Assembly (NCBI GenBank): GCA_013153895.1
Contig: JAADDN010000168.1
Coordinates: forward strand, 1 to 64,000
Source: Thermoproteota archaeon
GTDB taxonomy: Archaea; Thermoproteota; Thermoprotei; Thermoproteales; Thermocladiaceae
DNA length: 64,000 bases
Reading direction: 5' to 3'
The notes under the pieces were generated by a model. It did no database searches and had not been told where the DNA came from. It saw nothing but the letters and a program-made list of their open reading frames with translations. Shown piece by piece: positions 17,901 through 27,102 of this stretch (within the stretch, counting starts at the first letter, position 1; each line of letters begins with the position of its first letter). The position numbers were made by a program, and so were the translations under genes.

Positions 17901-20900
17901 ACTATCAAGAGAGCTGGTCCATGTTTTGCAGGTGGTAATGTGACCCATGTCTTATATATGTCATTGCTTTTTACTGCGTCATATTCTGCATGTATTATCT
18001 TTGCTACTACTATAAGTATAGTATTGTTATATTTTGCTGATAATATAGGAAGATACTGCAGCATCTTAGACACAACACCTGCAATAGGTACTCTAGGACT
18101 AAGAGTAACATGGTCTCCATATGCTGTAAAGTTGACTGTAGCGTTCCCAAGATCATAGGCTATGTAGAGGCTACCATTAATGTTTGCTCCTAGATAGAAG
18201 TGGAAGAGAACACTGACGTTCTGTGTGACAGTGCTATACACGGCTACACGTACATCATGTGGAATAGTGCTATAGGTCAATGAGCCATTTATGAAGATCC
18301 TCACAATACCTACATCTAGTGGCAATGTTCTCCATACTGTGAAACTATATACGCTACCTGGAACTAGGTAGCCTCCACCTAACTGAACTATGAGGCTTCT
18401 ATTATAGGTTATGAAGTAGTCCAGTGTCATGTTCCTAAACTTTCTAGTACCGTTCAGATTGAATAATGAACCATAGTGTACATATGCTTGCCATATTGTA
18501 CTGTTACCAAATATCATACCTATCTTCTTTTCAAGACTCTTATTCACCCATGCTATACCACTCATAGCTGTCTTACCAATCTTCCAGTAATACTCAATGA
18601 AATATGCAGGAGATGGAATAGCAAAGATACCAATCTTCTCGACCCTGAATACTGTGTTCTTTGGAGCCTTCTTCGGAGGATAATACACTAACTCGCATCT
18701 GTATCCTGCCTTGCTCATGTTTCCATAACTTACAGGTGTGCAATTTCTAATAAACAGGAACGTGGTTATCACCTTACCGTTAATAATAAAGTGTTGTAAC
18801 CCAGTAACAATAAACCTTCTTAAAGGAACACTGAAATATATTGTACATTCCGCATAATGTTTCTCAGGCACACATGTCACATTACTGATCAAGTTACCGT
18901 ACTTAACCTTCAACATATTCTCAACTATCTGTGCAATAACTTTCGGATCCTTAATCACATTATATTTAATGTATATTGCTGCAATGTGTGTAATAGCTCT
19001 GAATCCATCATAGAAATATGTTGGATTTGTATGAAACACATTATGAAGACCCGCATATATTAACTGCCCTAGAGCACCGAAGAACCCCTGCGTATATGTA
19101 GTGAAGACAAATACTAGAGTGCCCGTTCCAAGTATCTCATCTGGATATAGTGGTCCACTATCAGTCTCTATTACATAGGACCCATTTACTAGACGTATCG
19201 CTAAACTGCCAGCAAACCTGTAATAGCCTGGTGTGTTACTGCTAGTTATTACATGTGTAGTAATTATATCATAGAGAAGCTTCTTCACATCATCTGCCGA
19301 TACTCCACGTATCCTTACTGCTAGGTTATTCTGTATCTTAGATATTATATCGTTTAAATGATCACCAAAAACCATATATATACCACAATGTGTTCCGCTT
19401 GGTGAATATGCACCCCAACATGCATCTACTAACACATATGGTATTGTTACGACACCATAGAACACTGTTCTTCCAAAGATCCACTCTGGGTGATATATCG
19501 CGTTTCCAACAACGTCTCCTAGAATTATTGCGAGAGTAGCTATACCTCCTGCCTGTGCGAGCCTACTTCCAAGTATCTCCTGTGCTATCTGTCTCAGTGT
19601 TATACCTGGAAAGAGCGCCGATATTGAGAATGTGACTCCAATCTTCTTATGTTCTTTCTCAAATTTCTTGAGTATCTTGTCAATGTACTCTCCTTCTGCT
19701 GCTTTCATCCAGTACTTCCATATTCCTAATGCTCTGCTTCTAACATTGTCTAGATATGCTCTATTACTCATCAATCTATCCCACATTTTTATACAGTCCT
19801 TCTTTGTCATGTTCTCTCCAAGACATATCTTAACTATATCAACAGCATCGTGATTAAGAACAGACATAACAACAGCCTTCCATAATGGAGCTAATCCACG
19901 TGGGAATCCTATAGGTAACGCAGTAAGGTACCGCCATGATGATCTTGGAACAGGAAATACACCACCAATAGTAACAACAGGATCGCCCTTACCTGGAGAT
20001 ACTGCAGGCTCAACAAGCTTGAGCTTATCTGGATGATCAATCATATTTATTAGATCATTAACCATTTCAGTACTTAACAGAGCATTAATAGATATCTCAT
20101 TTCTAGACTTGACAATTCTCCACTTTATTCCTGTGATTAATGCCCCAGGGGGAGCCCAAGCACCTGTTAAAGCGTGTGTTAAAGATGATTCAAGAAGAAA
20201 TGATACAATATGAAACTCAAGTGCTGCAGCTCCATTAGAGAATGCTACTCCGCTAACAACTGCAGGTGGGAACACTATGTCTACTGTTGGTGCCCCTGGA
20301 AGTACAAACCTTACATGGCTATTAATCTCTATTGACGGGAAGGAATATGTCAGCCACATCCACTTTACAGAGATGTCTTTTACTCCTGTCTCAGCAAAAT
20401 AATCATTAAACAAGATATCTACCGAGCCAACACGTACTCCTCTAAGGTACTGACCATAATCCACCGTCTCTACATGCGCACTAACATCTTTATGTAGCCC
20501 CCATCCCCATGTTGTCGCTCCATACGCAAAAAGATGCACGTACCCAAAAGTCCTATAGACCACTCCTCTAGCTTCTGTAACCTTTATCTTAAATCCAGTA
20601 ATAGCAAGACTATAGTTCCTACCCTCAAAACCAGATAACCTATTCACCAACGCGGTCAAGTTACCATTAAACGGAATCTCTAGATCACCCCAAACAAACA
20701 ACGTAGGGCGGGTAATATTAGTCTCAACAGCTAGGTACACTCCTGTAGTAGTTGAAATAATTATATCACGAATACCTATACTCGAGATCCATATAGGTAT
20801 GCCACTCACTTTAAAGTAAGATATCTGATAAACATTTCCATTACTAATAGTATAAACATGAACAATACCTTCTCCATCCCCCGCTATTATATATGTATTA

Positions 20901-21811
20901 TTTCCTTCTTTAACAGTTCTTACAACATAGAAACTTCCAGGTTCTCTAAATACTACTCCGAATGTTGGTGTAAGCACATATAGACCATTCATAGAAGCAA
21001 CAACAATATATCTATTGTCTATAGTTTTAATATCCTGTATAAATCCTCCTAGATATGTTTTATCTACTATATCTAAAGATGGAGATACTTTAAGCAACCA
21101 TCCATCATATGAACCAGCTAGTAAGTACCCACCTATGCTAGAAAATGCATAAAACTGTGAAGAGAATGGAACAAGCTTAATCATTTTTCCATTAGATGCA
21201 TCATATACTATAAATCCTTTAGCGGTCTCTAAAGTAGATACTAGGTATCCATTCCAATAATAGACTGTATAACCTTCTGAATTGAATGGCAATGTTTTAT
21301 TCCAGATTAATCTTGTTCCACATATCTTTCCTACTACATGCCCACATGTTGTTCCAAAGTACACACACCTTCCATCCGTAGTTAACCAGACCCCTTCTAG
21401 ATCACCTATAAGTACATCTGCCTCTACAGATAATGACGGCAAAGATATAGCAAATACATGTCCTTCTCCTGATCCTCCTCTATGAACTGTTGCATATAGT
21501 GTATTTCCAAGAAGGAGAAGTTGCCTAGCACGTATCATTGGGGCTTCAGCTCTAAATGCGAATCCTGGAGCGTTAAGTGTTATACATTTAACTTTTTTTA
21601 ATGAAGAAATATCTACCATACATATACTTAATGGATATGCATTATATATTATATAATTTCCATATACTACATTTGTTGTACTCGGCTTGTCTGATAAAGT
21701 ATATACAACGTAGTAGAAAAATAATGTATTATTGCTTGCCGTTACTGCATGCACCTTACATGCAAGTATTAACAGTATAAGAACAGTTATTACTAGAAGA
21801 AGCTTCCTCAT
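14915..21811 (-). CDS. Giant membrane-anchored surface protein, 2298 aa
   Basis: Signal peptide (MRKLLLVITVLILLILACKVHA), then a beta-propeller-like region (about 30-370) with repeated strand-turn units, a long central region, and at least six Ig-like units of the carboxypeptidase-regulatory type (about 1300-1960; each has a G-x-P or V-x-N-A-x-V-T-V strand and a TDSEG/TNTSG turn). A Gly-rich linker (GGGGGVSGGGVTGGGG) lies near 1390-1410, CARDB-like domains near 1985-2235, and one transmembrane helix near 2256-2280. The cytoplasmic tail is HHHHTLRRRRKQMFKLE. Sequons are frequent. The layout suits a surface spike, adhesin or S-layer-like fibre. At 6.9 kb it takes up more than a tenth of the window. 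No catalytic motif was found. Confidence 0.8.
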   Translation of the reverse strand: MRKLLLVITVLILLILACKVHAVTASNNTLFFYYVVYTLSDKPSTTNVVYGNYIIYNAYPLSICMVDISSLKKVKCITLNAPGFAFRAEAPMIRARQLLLLGNTLYATVHRGGSGEGHVFAISLPSLSVEADVLIGDLEGVWLTTDGRCVYFGTTCGHVVGKICGTRLIWNKTLPFNSEGYTVYYWNGYLVSTLETAKGFIVYDASNGKMIKLVPFSSQFYAFSSIGGYLLAGSYDGWLLKVSPSLDIVDKTYLGGFIQDIKTIDNRYIVVASMNGLYVLTPTFGVVFREPGSFYVVRTVKEGNNTYIIAGDGEGIVHVYTISNGNVYQISYFKVSGIPIWISSIGIRDIIISTTTGVYLAVETNITRPTLFVWGDLEIPFNGNLTALVNRLSGFEGRNYSLAITGFKIKVTEARGVVYRTFGYVHLFAYGATTWGWGLHKDVSAHVETVDYGQYLRGVRVGSVDILFNDYFAETGVKDISVKWMWLTYSFPSIEINSHVRFVLPGAPTVDIVFPPAVVSGVAFSNGAAALEFHIVSFLLESSLTHALTGAWAPPGALITGIKWRIVKSRNEISINALLSTEMVNDLINMIDHPDKLKLVEPAVSPGKGDPVVTIGGVFPVPRSSWRYLTALPIGFPRGLAPLWKAVVMSVLNHDAVDIVKICLGENMTKKDCIKMWDRLMSNRAYLDNVRSRALGIWKYWMKAAEGEYIDKILKKFEKEHKKIGVTFSISALFPGITLRQIAQEILGSRLAQAGGIATLAIILGDVVGNAIYHPEWIFGRTVFYGVVTIPYVLVDACWGAYSPSGTHCGIYMVFGDHLNDIISKIQNNLAVRIRGVSADDVKKLLYDIITTHVITSSNTPGYYRFAGSLAIRLVNGSYVIETDSGPLYPDEILGTGTLVFVFTTYTQGFFGALGQLIYAGLHNVFHTNPTYFYDGFRAITHIAAIYIKYNVIKDPKVIAQIVENMLKVKYGNLISNVTCVPEKHYAECTIYFSVPLRRFIVTGLQHFIINGKVITTFLFIRNCTPVSYGNMSKAGYRCELVYYPPKKAPKNTVFRVEKIGIFAIPSPAYFIEYYWKIGKTAMSGIAWVNKSLEKKIGMIFGNSTIWQAYVHYGSLFNLNGTRKFRNMTLDYFITYNRSLIVQLGGGYLVPGSVYSFTVWRTLPLDVGIVRIFINGSLTYSTIPHDVRVAVYSTVTQNVSVLFHFYLGANINGSLYIAYDLGNATVNFTAYGDHVTLSPRVPIAGVVSKMLQYLPILSAKYNNTILIVVAKIIHAEYDAVKSNDIYKTWVTLPPAKHGPALLIVHVYDPYSGKNIANATVTVYALPGFVKIKSEKTNTSGIAVFIVKMFNKYEIDVSYDSYSPYESTIYVTNRTTIINVALVSNGGISISGGGGGVSGGGVTGGGGAPPAVTGRHVSKYPVIVMVMYEDGTPFQGADVTIVTSSGGKISGKTDSEGKYETYVKAGVRINITVVAHVDGKVFTHSWSNIVVTHGIYLKYIIPTYAPPPTVNKTAILVIYTVNPVDKKPVSNVKLAVIYGSRKIIKETNKSGIAVVTGLRTGTTVNVTVLSVPRGFFVMKKVYAVILRNKVNNLYIYVYNKSQISVAYVKIVVVWRDGEPISGAYVQATIHSNSKTVHVKGYTDTYGTYVLTVPNGSKIDITVTVHVGNFTWTGNRTVIAVGYVTVRFIVPRYGPPPPEHGTSLYIYVYDSMDKIFVPNIRVNVYRYYNGRAVPYASCITGKEGYCSVKVRVSTYYGINITSSRYRLILPEGWNIYITYVPPGASNWSVELTVIPRNVTTGPPTGNNTKPVTHVGNRTYEPLTVRVVTRDGVGVPRAYVTVNDENISKIVFTGWTNSDGYIPTVYVLKNHLVKICVNASRYRYYKCKLVLMNAGYFITFFVPTYSRWFSPEVAIYGLKLIAPYNYTYYSNNTILIYVIELYTNIRQSVTVTYRLYRVVGTVPENAVETWNRSYMLYLKQNRGSTDFYYRDTVKVPVNGSECFRLYAEISRYENDTDLSNNHAWSNIVCLRQPVDLYVTVYLKVVKRIRPGIKLNDIRIFPGDTEEVTVYVFTYNNMTVRDIPYRLTVTVYGPHAGTVVRKVFTGVLNGYMSVEKFNFTVPWDEKMTINATVISPEDYNPLNNIVAITVPIAYDVEIVKLSYPHVVMSGQPFTLTIDVRKNVFMRTADVLVNFTNLGLVHDYHIVLNNSTTQTIKVNVRAPVLPLSWTHPLYIENVTVKIVTLDDYPRNNIASFKIGITGKTYLYVGLAVAGLAVLLLLFALAKHHHHTLRRRRKQMFKLE

Positions 21812-21850
21812 GTTTTTAAGTTGGGTTTTTGGGTTTTAATTTCTTATGTT

Positions 21851-24496
21851 TTATGTTTGTTTGAACATTTTTCTTCTTTTTTGTGTTATTATGCTTGTTT
21901 TATGTGCTAGGAGTATCAGTATTATGGCTATTATTGTTAGTGTGGCTATTCCTGTTATTATGATTATTGGTGTTTTTTTCTGTGATATATTTATCTTTAT
22001 TTTCATGTTACTGTTCTCAAATATTGTGCTGTTTCCTGCTGTTTCAAGTATTATTGTTCTGTTACATGATGGCATGGTTAGCATGAAGTTTCCATGTTTG
22101 TCTGTTCTTGTTGTGTTAATTATCTGTCTATTATTGCAGTATTCTACTGCTCTTATCTCTATGTTGGGTATTGGTGTAGCATTGTAGTCTACTACTGTTC
22201 CATTTATTACTACTTTTCCATTTACTGTTCTTGTTTTAACATTTTTAAATATTAATGATACCTTATATATGGCTATTATAGTCATATTGTTTGGTTTCAT
22301 TATTACTATACTTGTCTTATTTGCTAGTGGTAGCCCCAGCTTAAGTACTCCTGCATGTACTGTCTTCTGTAGTGTTATGTTTGTTCCTGGGCACTTCCAT
22401 ATATGTAATATCTTTATTATTCTTCCTAATGCATCGCGTATTATTATTGTTAGGTTGTAGAGGTCCTCTATTATTGTTCTGTTGCTTCTGCAGTATACTT
22501 CTGCTATTGTCTTATTTTTTAATAGTAGTTTACATTTTCCTTCTATTATACCTATTTTTGGTGGTAATGTACCATTTATGATTAGAGTGTAATTCGTAGA
22601 GTTTGCTAGTACTAGTGTCTTGGCGTATGGATAGATCTTTACTAGTGGTATCAGGGTAATGTTTATTGTAGCATTTGCAAGTATTGTTCTCTCTCCCTTA
22701 TACGTTACTATTCTATGGATGTTGCATCTTGGTATTACTGTCACATTCATATGAAAAGCATCTATTCTTGCTTTAGCTATACATATAGGTACGTGTATGA
22801 AATGTATCTTTATTGTCCAGTTTCCAGCTGTGAGGTTTGCTAGTCTAATTATCTTCAGACACTTCAGTTTAATTGCCCTTCCACAGCATTCTGCATATAT
22901 AGTTCCATGACATATTGGTGTTATAATGGTCATATTTGGTATAACGGTTTTTAGTCCTGTAGCTAGGTAGCCGAGAACTACGTTTCTTAGGTCTCTGTAA
23001 TATACTGTTAGTATTGTTGGTCTTCTCACTATGAAGCATATCTCTGGTCTGTGAATGATGAGTGTCCTGTTTGTAACTACTTTCCATGTCTTGTTAATGT
23101 ATTCTGCTATTACTATTCTTGGGTTAAATAGTCTGAACCATCTGTTTATTAGACAGATATGACTCATGTTTGCTACTGTGTAGGTAGTGTTGAATCTTAC
23201 TTCTCTACCGTCTATATATATTATTGTGTTGTTATATATATTATATATCTTTCCTGCTATGTTTGGTACACCCATTAGATCTTTAATGTAGCATTCTATT
23301 GTTCCTTCTACAGGTTCCCAACATTTCTTCTCTCCTTTCGCCATTCTTATTGTTGTGTTAATGTTCTCTGGATACCATATATGTCCATATGTTCTTATCC
23401 ATGTAGTATTTATTCCAAACATCATTCCACAATATATCCATCTTGATCCATCATAGATATCGCATGGCACGTTCATTGTCATGTTTTTCATAAATGTAAA
23501 CCACACTCCATTTATTGATAAACTGCCTCTTGACCATGTTGTCGCGTTTATTATGACCCAGATATAGCTAGTGAATACAGGTGAGTTAATTCTGGCTCTG
23601 TTGCCACAGTACTCTTTTATGGTTCTGTTGCTCAGCATAACTTTTACACATATTTGATATTTGATGGATCCTCCTACTGTAATGTTAGCAGTATAGTTTA
23701 TTAGTCTCATTATATATGATGGAAGGTATAGTAAATATTCTAGTATTCCCTCATTTAAATATCCTGACTCGTTATATGTGTCTATTAGTGCTACATAATC
23801 AATATTAACATAGTATGGATATTTAACATTGGTATAATTGTAACATATCATCGTCATATTTATCTTACCAGTATAGTTAAGTGCTGGTACATGTATCCAA
23901 TAGATCTCCCTTGTATTTGTCAGATTAATTGTTCGTAGGAAAGTCTTCTCTGGATATGTCATAGATAGGTTACATGCATATCCTATACTGCTTCCACCTA
24001 CCGCTATTATTAGCCATGTCTTTTCTGTCTTTGATAGATATGGCTGTCTTACTTTGAAGACTAGTAATATTGTCTTGTTTGGACTATCTATCATATATTT
24101 GATATATTTTCCATCTAGCTTCCATATTAGACTGGTATTGAATATTCCTGTACTACTAATGTTTGTAATAGTTATTGATGGTATATATGTTATGTTTACT
24201 TTCCTTGAATAGAGCTCTATCTCATATATTCCCTGTTCTGGTGAATATATTGGCGCTATATTTGGCATCCCAGTCCTATAACTAATTTTTGTGTTCATTG
24301 GTGGAATAAAAAGAACATTATATATGAAGGTCAGATTGTATCTGAACCCGTTAGGTATGTTCCATGTCACAACTATTGGCGTCGCTATGTTAGATGGTAG
24401 TGGCTGTATTACTCTTATCTGTGCATTAACCATGCATGCTATAGCTATTGCCAGCGCTAGCACTAGTATTAGACCTATCTTACCTATCTTATCCAT
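21851..24496 (-). CDS. Large secreted protein with C-terminal membrane anchor, 881 aa
   Basis: Signal peptide (IGLILVLALAIAIACMVNA), an extracellular part with many N-x-T sequons, a C-terminal carboxypeptidase-regulatory-like Ig unit (VVDYNATPIPNIEIRAVEY...TDKHGNFML), and one transmembrane helix (IIIITGIATLTIIAIILILLA, about 842-862). The tail reads HKTSIITQKRRKMFKQT, a variant of the MFKLE tail. Its coding strand is A/C-rich, the opposite of the G/T-rich part of the first surface protein. It lies 39 nt upstream of the giant gene, and both point the same way. Confidence 0.8.
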   Translation of the reverse strand: MDKIGKIGLILVLALAIAIACMVNAQIRVIQPLPSNIATPIVVTWNIPNGFRYNLTFIYNVLFIPPMNTKISYRTGMPNIAPIYSPEQGIYEIELYSRKVNITYIPSITITNISSTGIFNTSLIWKLDGKYIKYMIDSPNKTILLVFKVRQPYLSKTEKTWLIIAVGGSSIGYACNLSMTYPEKTFLRTINLTNTREIYWIHVPALNYTGKINMTMICYNYTNVKYPYYVNIDYVALIDTYNESGYLNEGILEYLLYLPSYIMRLINYTANITVGGSIKYQICVKVMLSNRTIKEYCGNRARINSPVFTSYIWVIINATTWSRGSLSINGVWFTFMKNMTMNVPCDIYDGSRWIYCGMMFGINTTWIRTYGHIWYPENINTTIRMAKGEKKCWEPVEGTIECYIKDLMGVPNIAGKIYNIYNNTIIYIDGREVRFNTTYTVANMSHICLINRWFRLFNPRIVIAEYINKTWKVVTNRTLIIHRPEICFIVRRPTILTVYYRDLRNVVLGYLATGLKTVIPNMTIITPICHGTIYAECCGRAIKLKCLKIIRLANLTAGNWTIKIHFIHVPICIAKARIDAFHMNVTVIPRCNIHRIVTYKGERTILANATINITLIPLVKIYPYAKTLVLANSTNYTLIINGTLPPKIGIIEGKCKLLLKNKTIAEVYCRSNRTIIEDLYNLTIIIRDALGRIIKILHIWKCPGTNITLQKTVHAGVLKLGLPLANKTSIVIMKPNNMTIIAIYKVSLIFKNVKTRTVNGKVVINGTVVDYNATPIPNIEIRAVEYCNNRQIINTTRTDKHGNFMLTMPSCNRTIILETAGNSTIFENSNMKIKINISQKKTPIIIITGIATLTIIAIILILLAHKTSIITQKRRKMFKQT

Positions 24497-24546
24497 AGAG
24501 TAATAATTCTTTAAGAGTCAAAAAGCATTTCCACTATATAGATACG

Positions 24547-24975
24547 TTATAACCTATCTCCAATATATATTACTAGTCTATCTTTTCCATATCCTACCAT
24601 TATACACTTGTCTTCTAATACACCTATCTCCGTTCTATCTATTCTATATGTCTGTGATATCTTGAACATACATGCTGCTTTTAATGGTATTTTAAGTTCT
24701 CCCTTCCATATATGTCCATTATTGTCTTTTCCTTCTATCTTATCCTCATCTATATATACTTCTCTCAGTGCTGTAAGATTCAGATCAGCTAGCGTAGATG
24801 ACTCTGCTACTGTTGAAAGCTCCTCTCCTTTCCTGTTGAAGAGAAGTTCCATACATGTTGGAAGATGTGAGATCTCAAGGTTCCTAACTTCTCTCCCTGT
24901 TGCTCTTACTAGTGTTATCAGATTATGCTCTCTCCTACCTATCCTATAGACCTCGTTATTATAGGTGCAATACAT
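24547..24975 (-). CDS. Unknown protein, last gene of a seven-gene operon, 142 aa
   Basis: Not recognised. Beta-rich, with a motif NNGHIWKGELKIPLKAACMF in the middle and a C-terminal half (VLEDKCIMVGYGKDRLVIYIG) that looks like a small barrel. Starts 2 nt after the stop of the preceding gene. It closes the leftward operon 27563-24547, whose members have no clear families. Confidence 0.6.
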   Translation of the reverse strand: MYCTYNNEVYRIGRREHNLITLVRATGREVRNLEISHLPTCMELLFNRKGEELSTVAESSTLADLNLTALREVYIDEDKIEGKDNNGHIWKGELKIPLKAACMFKISQTYRIDRTEIGVLEDKCIMVGYGKDRLVIYIGDRL

Positions 24976-24977
24976 GG

Positions 24978-25691
24978 TTAACTATGTGTTATAATGGCTT
25001 TAACATTGTTCTCTCCTTCAAGTATTAGGATTGGATGCTCATGTTCCCATGGTAGGAAGAACATGTATACTCTTGCTGGCTTGATCTTCTCGAATGCTCT
25101 CCTGATCTCCTCGGTACTATATCTTCCTCTTCCTTTCCAGTTTCCTCTAAGCTCTAGCTCTGTGCTTAGATTTACATATTCTCCCTCTGCTATGATTCTC
25201 CTCTTCTCACCATCTATCTCTATGCTAGATGGTTCAAGTTCTAGAGCTGTTCTAAGCTTATCCATGTTCTCCGTCTCTATGTAGAGTCCATATTCTGGAT
25301 CAAGCTTGATAAGCGATATACAGCAGCAGGCTCTGCAGTCTGCATAGTTTTCTGCTCTTATCTCTATGCTGTTCTTCTTTCTCTCTGCTTTCAATTCTAT
25401 TCCTGTACTGCATCTAGATGATCCATACTCTTCTATGTAGCTCGCAGGTACGCAGCATACTGCTCCTCTGCCTATAATATATCCATGTGTTCTGTCTGGG
25501 CTGATACAGACTATGGTATTATTATTACAGTAGTATCTGACCATGTTTTTACAATATTTCTCAGCTATGTCTAGTATCTCTCTGCTAGGCTTCTCAACAT
25601 ATGTCTCAGCTATCGGTATCTTCTCCTCTGAGCTTCCACTTCTTAGAGCCGTGTCTACAAGTCTTTCTATTTTCTCTTCTATACTACTCAT
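24978..25691 (-). CDS. Cys-rich unknown protein, 237 aa
   Basis: Not recognised. The N-terminal 45 residues are helical; the central part (about 47-130) holds at least ten Cys, including VCCV and DCRACCCIS. This could be a metal or Fe-S site, or several disulfides. The C-terminal part has RGNWKGRGRYSTEEIRRAFEKIKPARVYMFFLPWEHEHPILILEGE. It overlaps the upstream gene by 8 nt, within the operon. Confidence 0.6.
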   Translation of the reverse strand: MSSIEEKIERLVDTALRSGSSEEKIPIAETYVEKPSREILDIAEKYCKNMVRYYCNNNTIVCISPDRTHGYIIGRGAVCCVPASYIEEYGSSRCSTGIELKAERKKNSIEIRAENYADCRACCCISLIKLDPEYGLYIETENMDKLRTALELEPSSIEIDGEKRRIIAEGEYVNLSTELELRGNWKGRGRYSTEEIRRAFEKIKPARVYMFFLPWEHEHPILILEGENNVKAIITHS

Positions 25692-26133
25692 GGTTTATCA
25701 CCATACACATATAATCATAATATGTTTCCCTTTTCCTGTTCATCATATATGTAGCATAGTCTATCCTGCAGTTAATATCCATGTTACCATAATCATACCT
25801 CTTTCCCCTCCATAGAATAGTCATTCTCGGGTTCCCAATAACTTTCATGCTCATGTTCATCATGTTCTCTAGATCTGTTATAGGTACAACACCATTATCT
25901 ATGAAACATCTTGCCTCTATTGTGAAGTCCAGCTCTCTCCTGCCTGTCCTAAATATCTTGGAGAGAATGTTCTCTATCTCTTCGATGTTCTCTGCTGTCT
26001 CTATCATATCTTCTTCTCCAGATAATATCGATATTGTATAACTCTGCCTACCATTCAACATGTTACACATGTTTGAAAACTTTCTCAGAAGCTCACTGAC
26101 CTCCCTATACTTTGGATGTAATCTATCGGTCAT
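25684..26133 (-). CDS. Unknown operon protein, 149 aa
   Basis: Not recognised. N-terminal helix (LRKFSNMCNMLNGRQSYTISIL), an acidic middle and a Met/Tyr/Asp-rich end with Cys (DINCRIDYATYMMNRKRETYYDYMCMV). It overlaps both neighbours (8 nt downstream, 4 nt upstream), as expected of translationally coupled genes. Confidence 0.6.
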   Translation of the reverse strand: MTDRLHPKYREVSELLRKFSNMCNMLNGRQSYTISILSGEEDMIETAENIEEIENILSKIFRTGRRELDFTIEARCFIDNGVVPITDLENMMNMSMKVIGNPRMTILWRGKRYDYGNMDINCRIDYATYMMNRKRETYYDYMCMVINHE

Positions 26134-26471
26134 GACTCTCCCTCGACTATTTTTCCTGGAACTATTACTAGTCTATACTTATCTGTATCATCTATAATGA
26201 ATATATATCTAATAAAGTTGCAATGTTCTTCTAATGGTAGCCTATTACTATAATATACTATTACTGGCTTCTCCTCTCCTTTCATATAGATTTCTAATGG
26301 TATTCTATCAATTTTTAAACTGTTTTTAGATATGTAAGCTCCATCTAGGTTCTTCCTGTTTTTAAAATTGTTAGATACTATACATGTATTTCCCTGTCTC
26401 TCTCCTCCTAATAATGTACATAGTTGTTCTATGTCCAGTCTGTCTCCATCTATCCTCTCTCGAGCTATCAT
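26130..26471 (-). CDS. Unknown operon protein with C-x(4)-GG...C motif, 113 aa
   Basis: Not recognised. Its N-terminal region IEQLCTLLGGERQGNTCIVSNNF matches in pattern the start of the next gene upstream (EQLRRLVDKYGGKYVETGSYCIAYFNN), so the two may be distant paralogues. The rest is beta-rich and ends in DKYRLVIVPGKIVEGES. It overlaps both neighbours by 4 nt. Confidence 0.6.
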   Translation of the reverse strand: MIARERIDGDRLDIEQLCTLLGGERQGNTCIVSNNFKNRKNLDGAYISKNSLKIDRIPLEIYMKGEEKPVIVYYSNRLPLEEHCNFIRYIFIIDDTDKYRLVIVPGKIVEGES

Positions 26472-26803
26472 ATGATTATGATTCTGCTCTTCTCCTTATA
26501 TACTGCTACCCTCCTAGCCAGTCCCCTAGCTCTATATGCTACTGTTCCTGCCTCTCCTCTTCCAAGTATGCCCATCTCTATGGTCTCTACATCTCTTAGA
26601 TGTGCCTCCTCTACCTCTCCATGTACATGTTCCTCTCCTATTCTTCTAAGCTCTATCCTGTTAAGTATTGTTCTATTAGGCTTATAGTAGAGGTCTAATA
26701 CTGTCTCTATATCATTGTTGAAATATGCTATACAGTAACTACCTGTCTCTACATATTTTCCACCATATTTATCTACTAGTCTTCTAAGCTGTTCACAGTT
26801 CAT
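26468..26803 (-). CDS. Unknown operon protein, possible paralogue of its neighbour, 111 aa
   Basis: Not recognised. It opens with MNCEQLRRLVDKYGGKYVETGSYC, a helix, a GG turn and a Cys-bearing strand, the same order as in the following gene. The C-terminal half is Arg/Gly-rich and ends with VYKEKSRIIII. It overlaps both neighbours by 4 nt. Confidence 0.6.
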   Translation of the reverse strand: MNCEQLRRLVDKYGGKYVETGSYCIAYFNNDIETVLDLYYKPNRTILNRIELRRIGEEHVHGEVEEAHLRDVETIEMGILGRGEAGTVAYRARGLARRVAVYKEKSRIIII

Positions 26804-27102
26804 ATCTCCTCACATACTAGCTCCAGTATGAGTCTACCGTTTCTACTTGTTTTAACTATTCTACACTTCATATCTGCCCTGACATCGCAGAGCTTAGGCA
26901 GTAGATATGTTCTGAATAGTGCTTCACATATATGTGCTACTCCTCTAGGCATTGTACATGTTTCTCCCTGTTCTAGACATCCTCTACATATCAGCTCTCC
27001 ATCTATTATATCAACTTCCCTACACTTCTCTCTCAACATTCTAACAATATCCTCTCGATACCTCTCCTCGCTAAGTCTAGCTATCTTCTCGAAAATACTC
27101 AT
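26800..27102 (-). CDS. Cys-rich unknown operon protein, 100 aa
   Basis: Not recognised. Eight Cys in 100 residues, including CRGC (ELICRGCLEQGETC) with a further C and H nearby (AHIC), which could bind zinc or form disulfides. Helical N-terminus (IFEKIARLSEERYREDIVRMLREKC). It overlaps both neighbours by 4 nt. Confidence 0.6.
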   Translation of the reverse strand: MSIFEKIARLSEERYREDIVRMLREKCREVDIIDGELICRGCLEQGETCTMPRGVAHICEALFRTYLLPKLCDVRADMKCRIVKTSRNGRLILELVCEEI

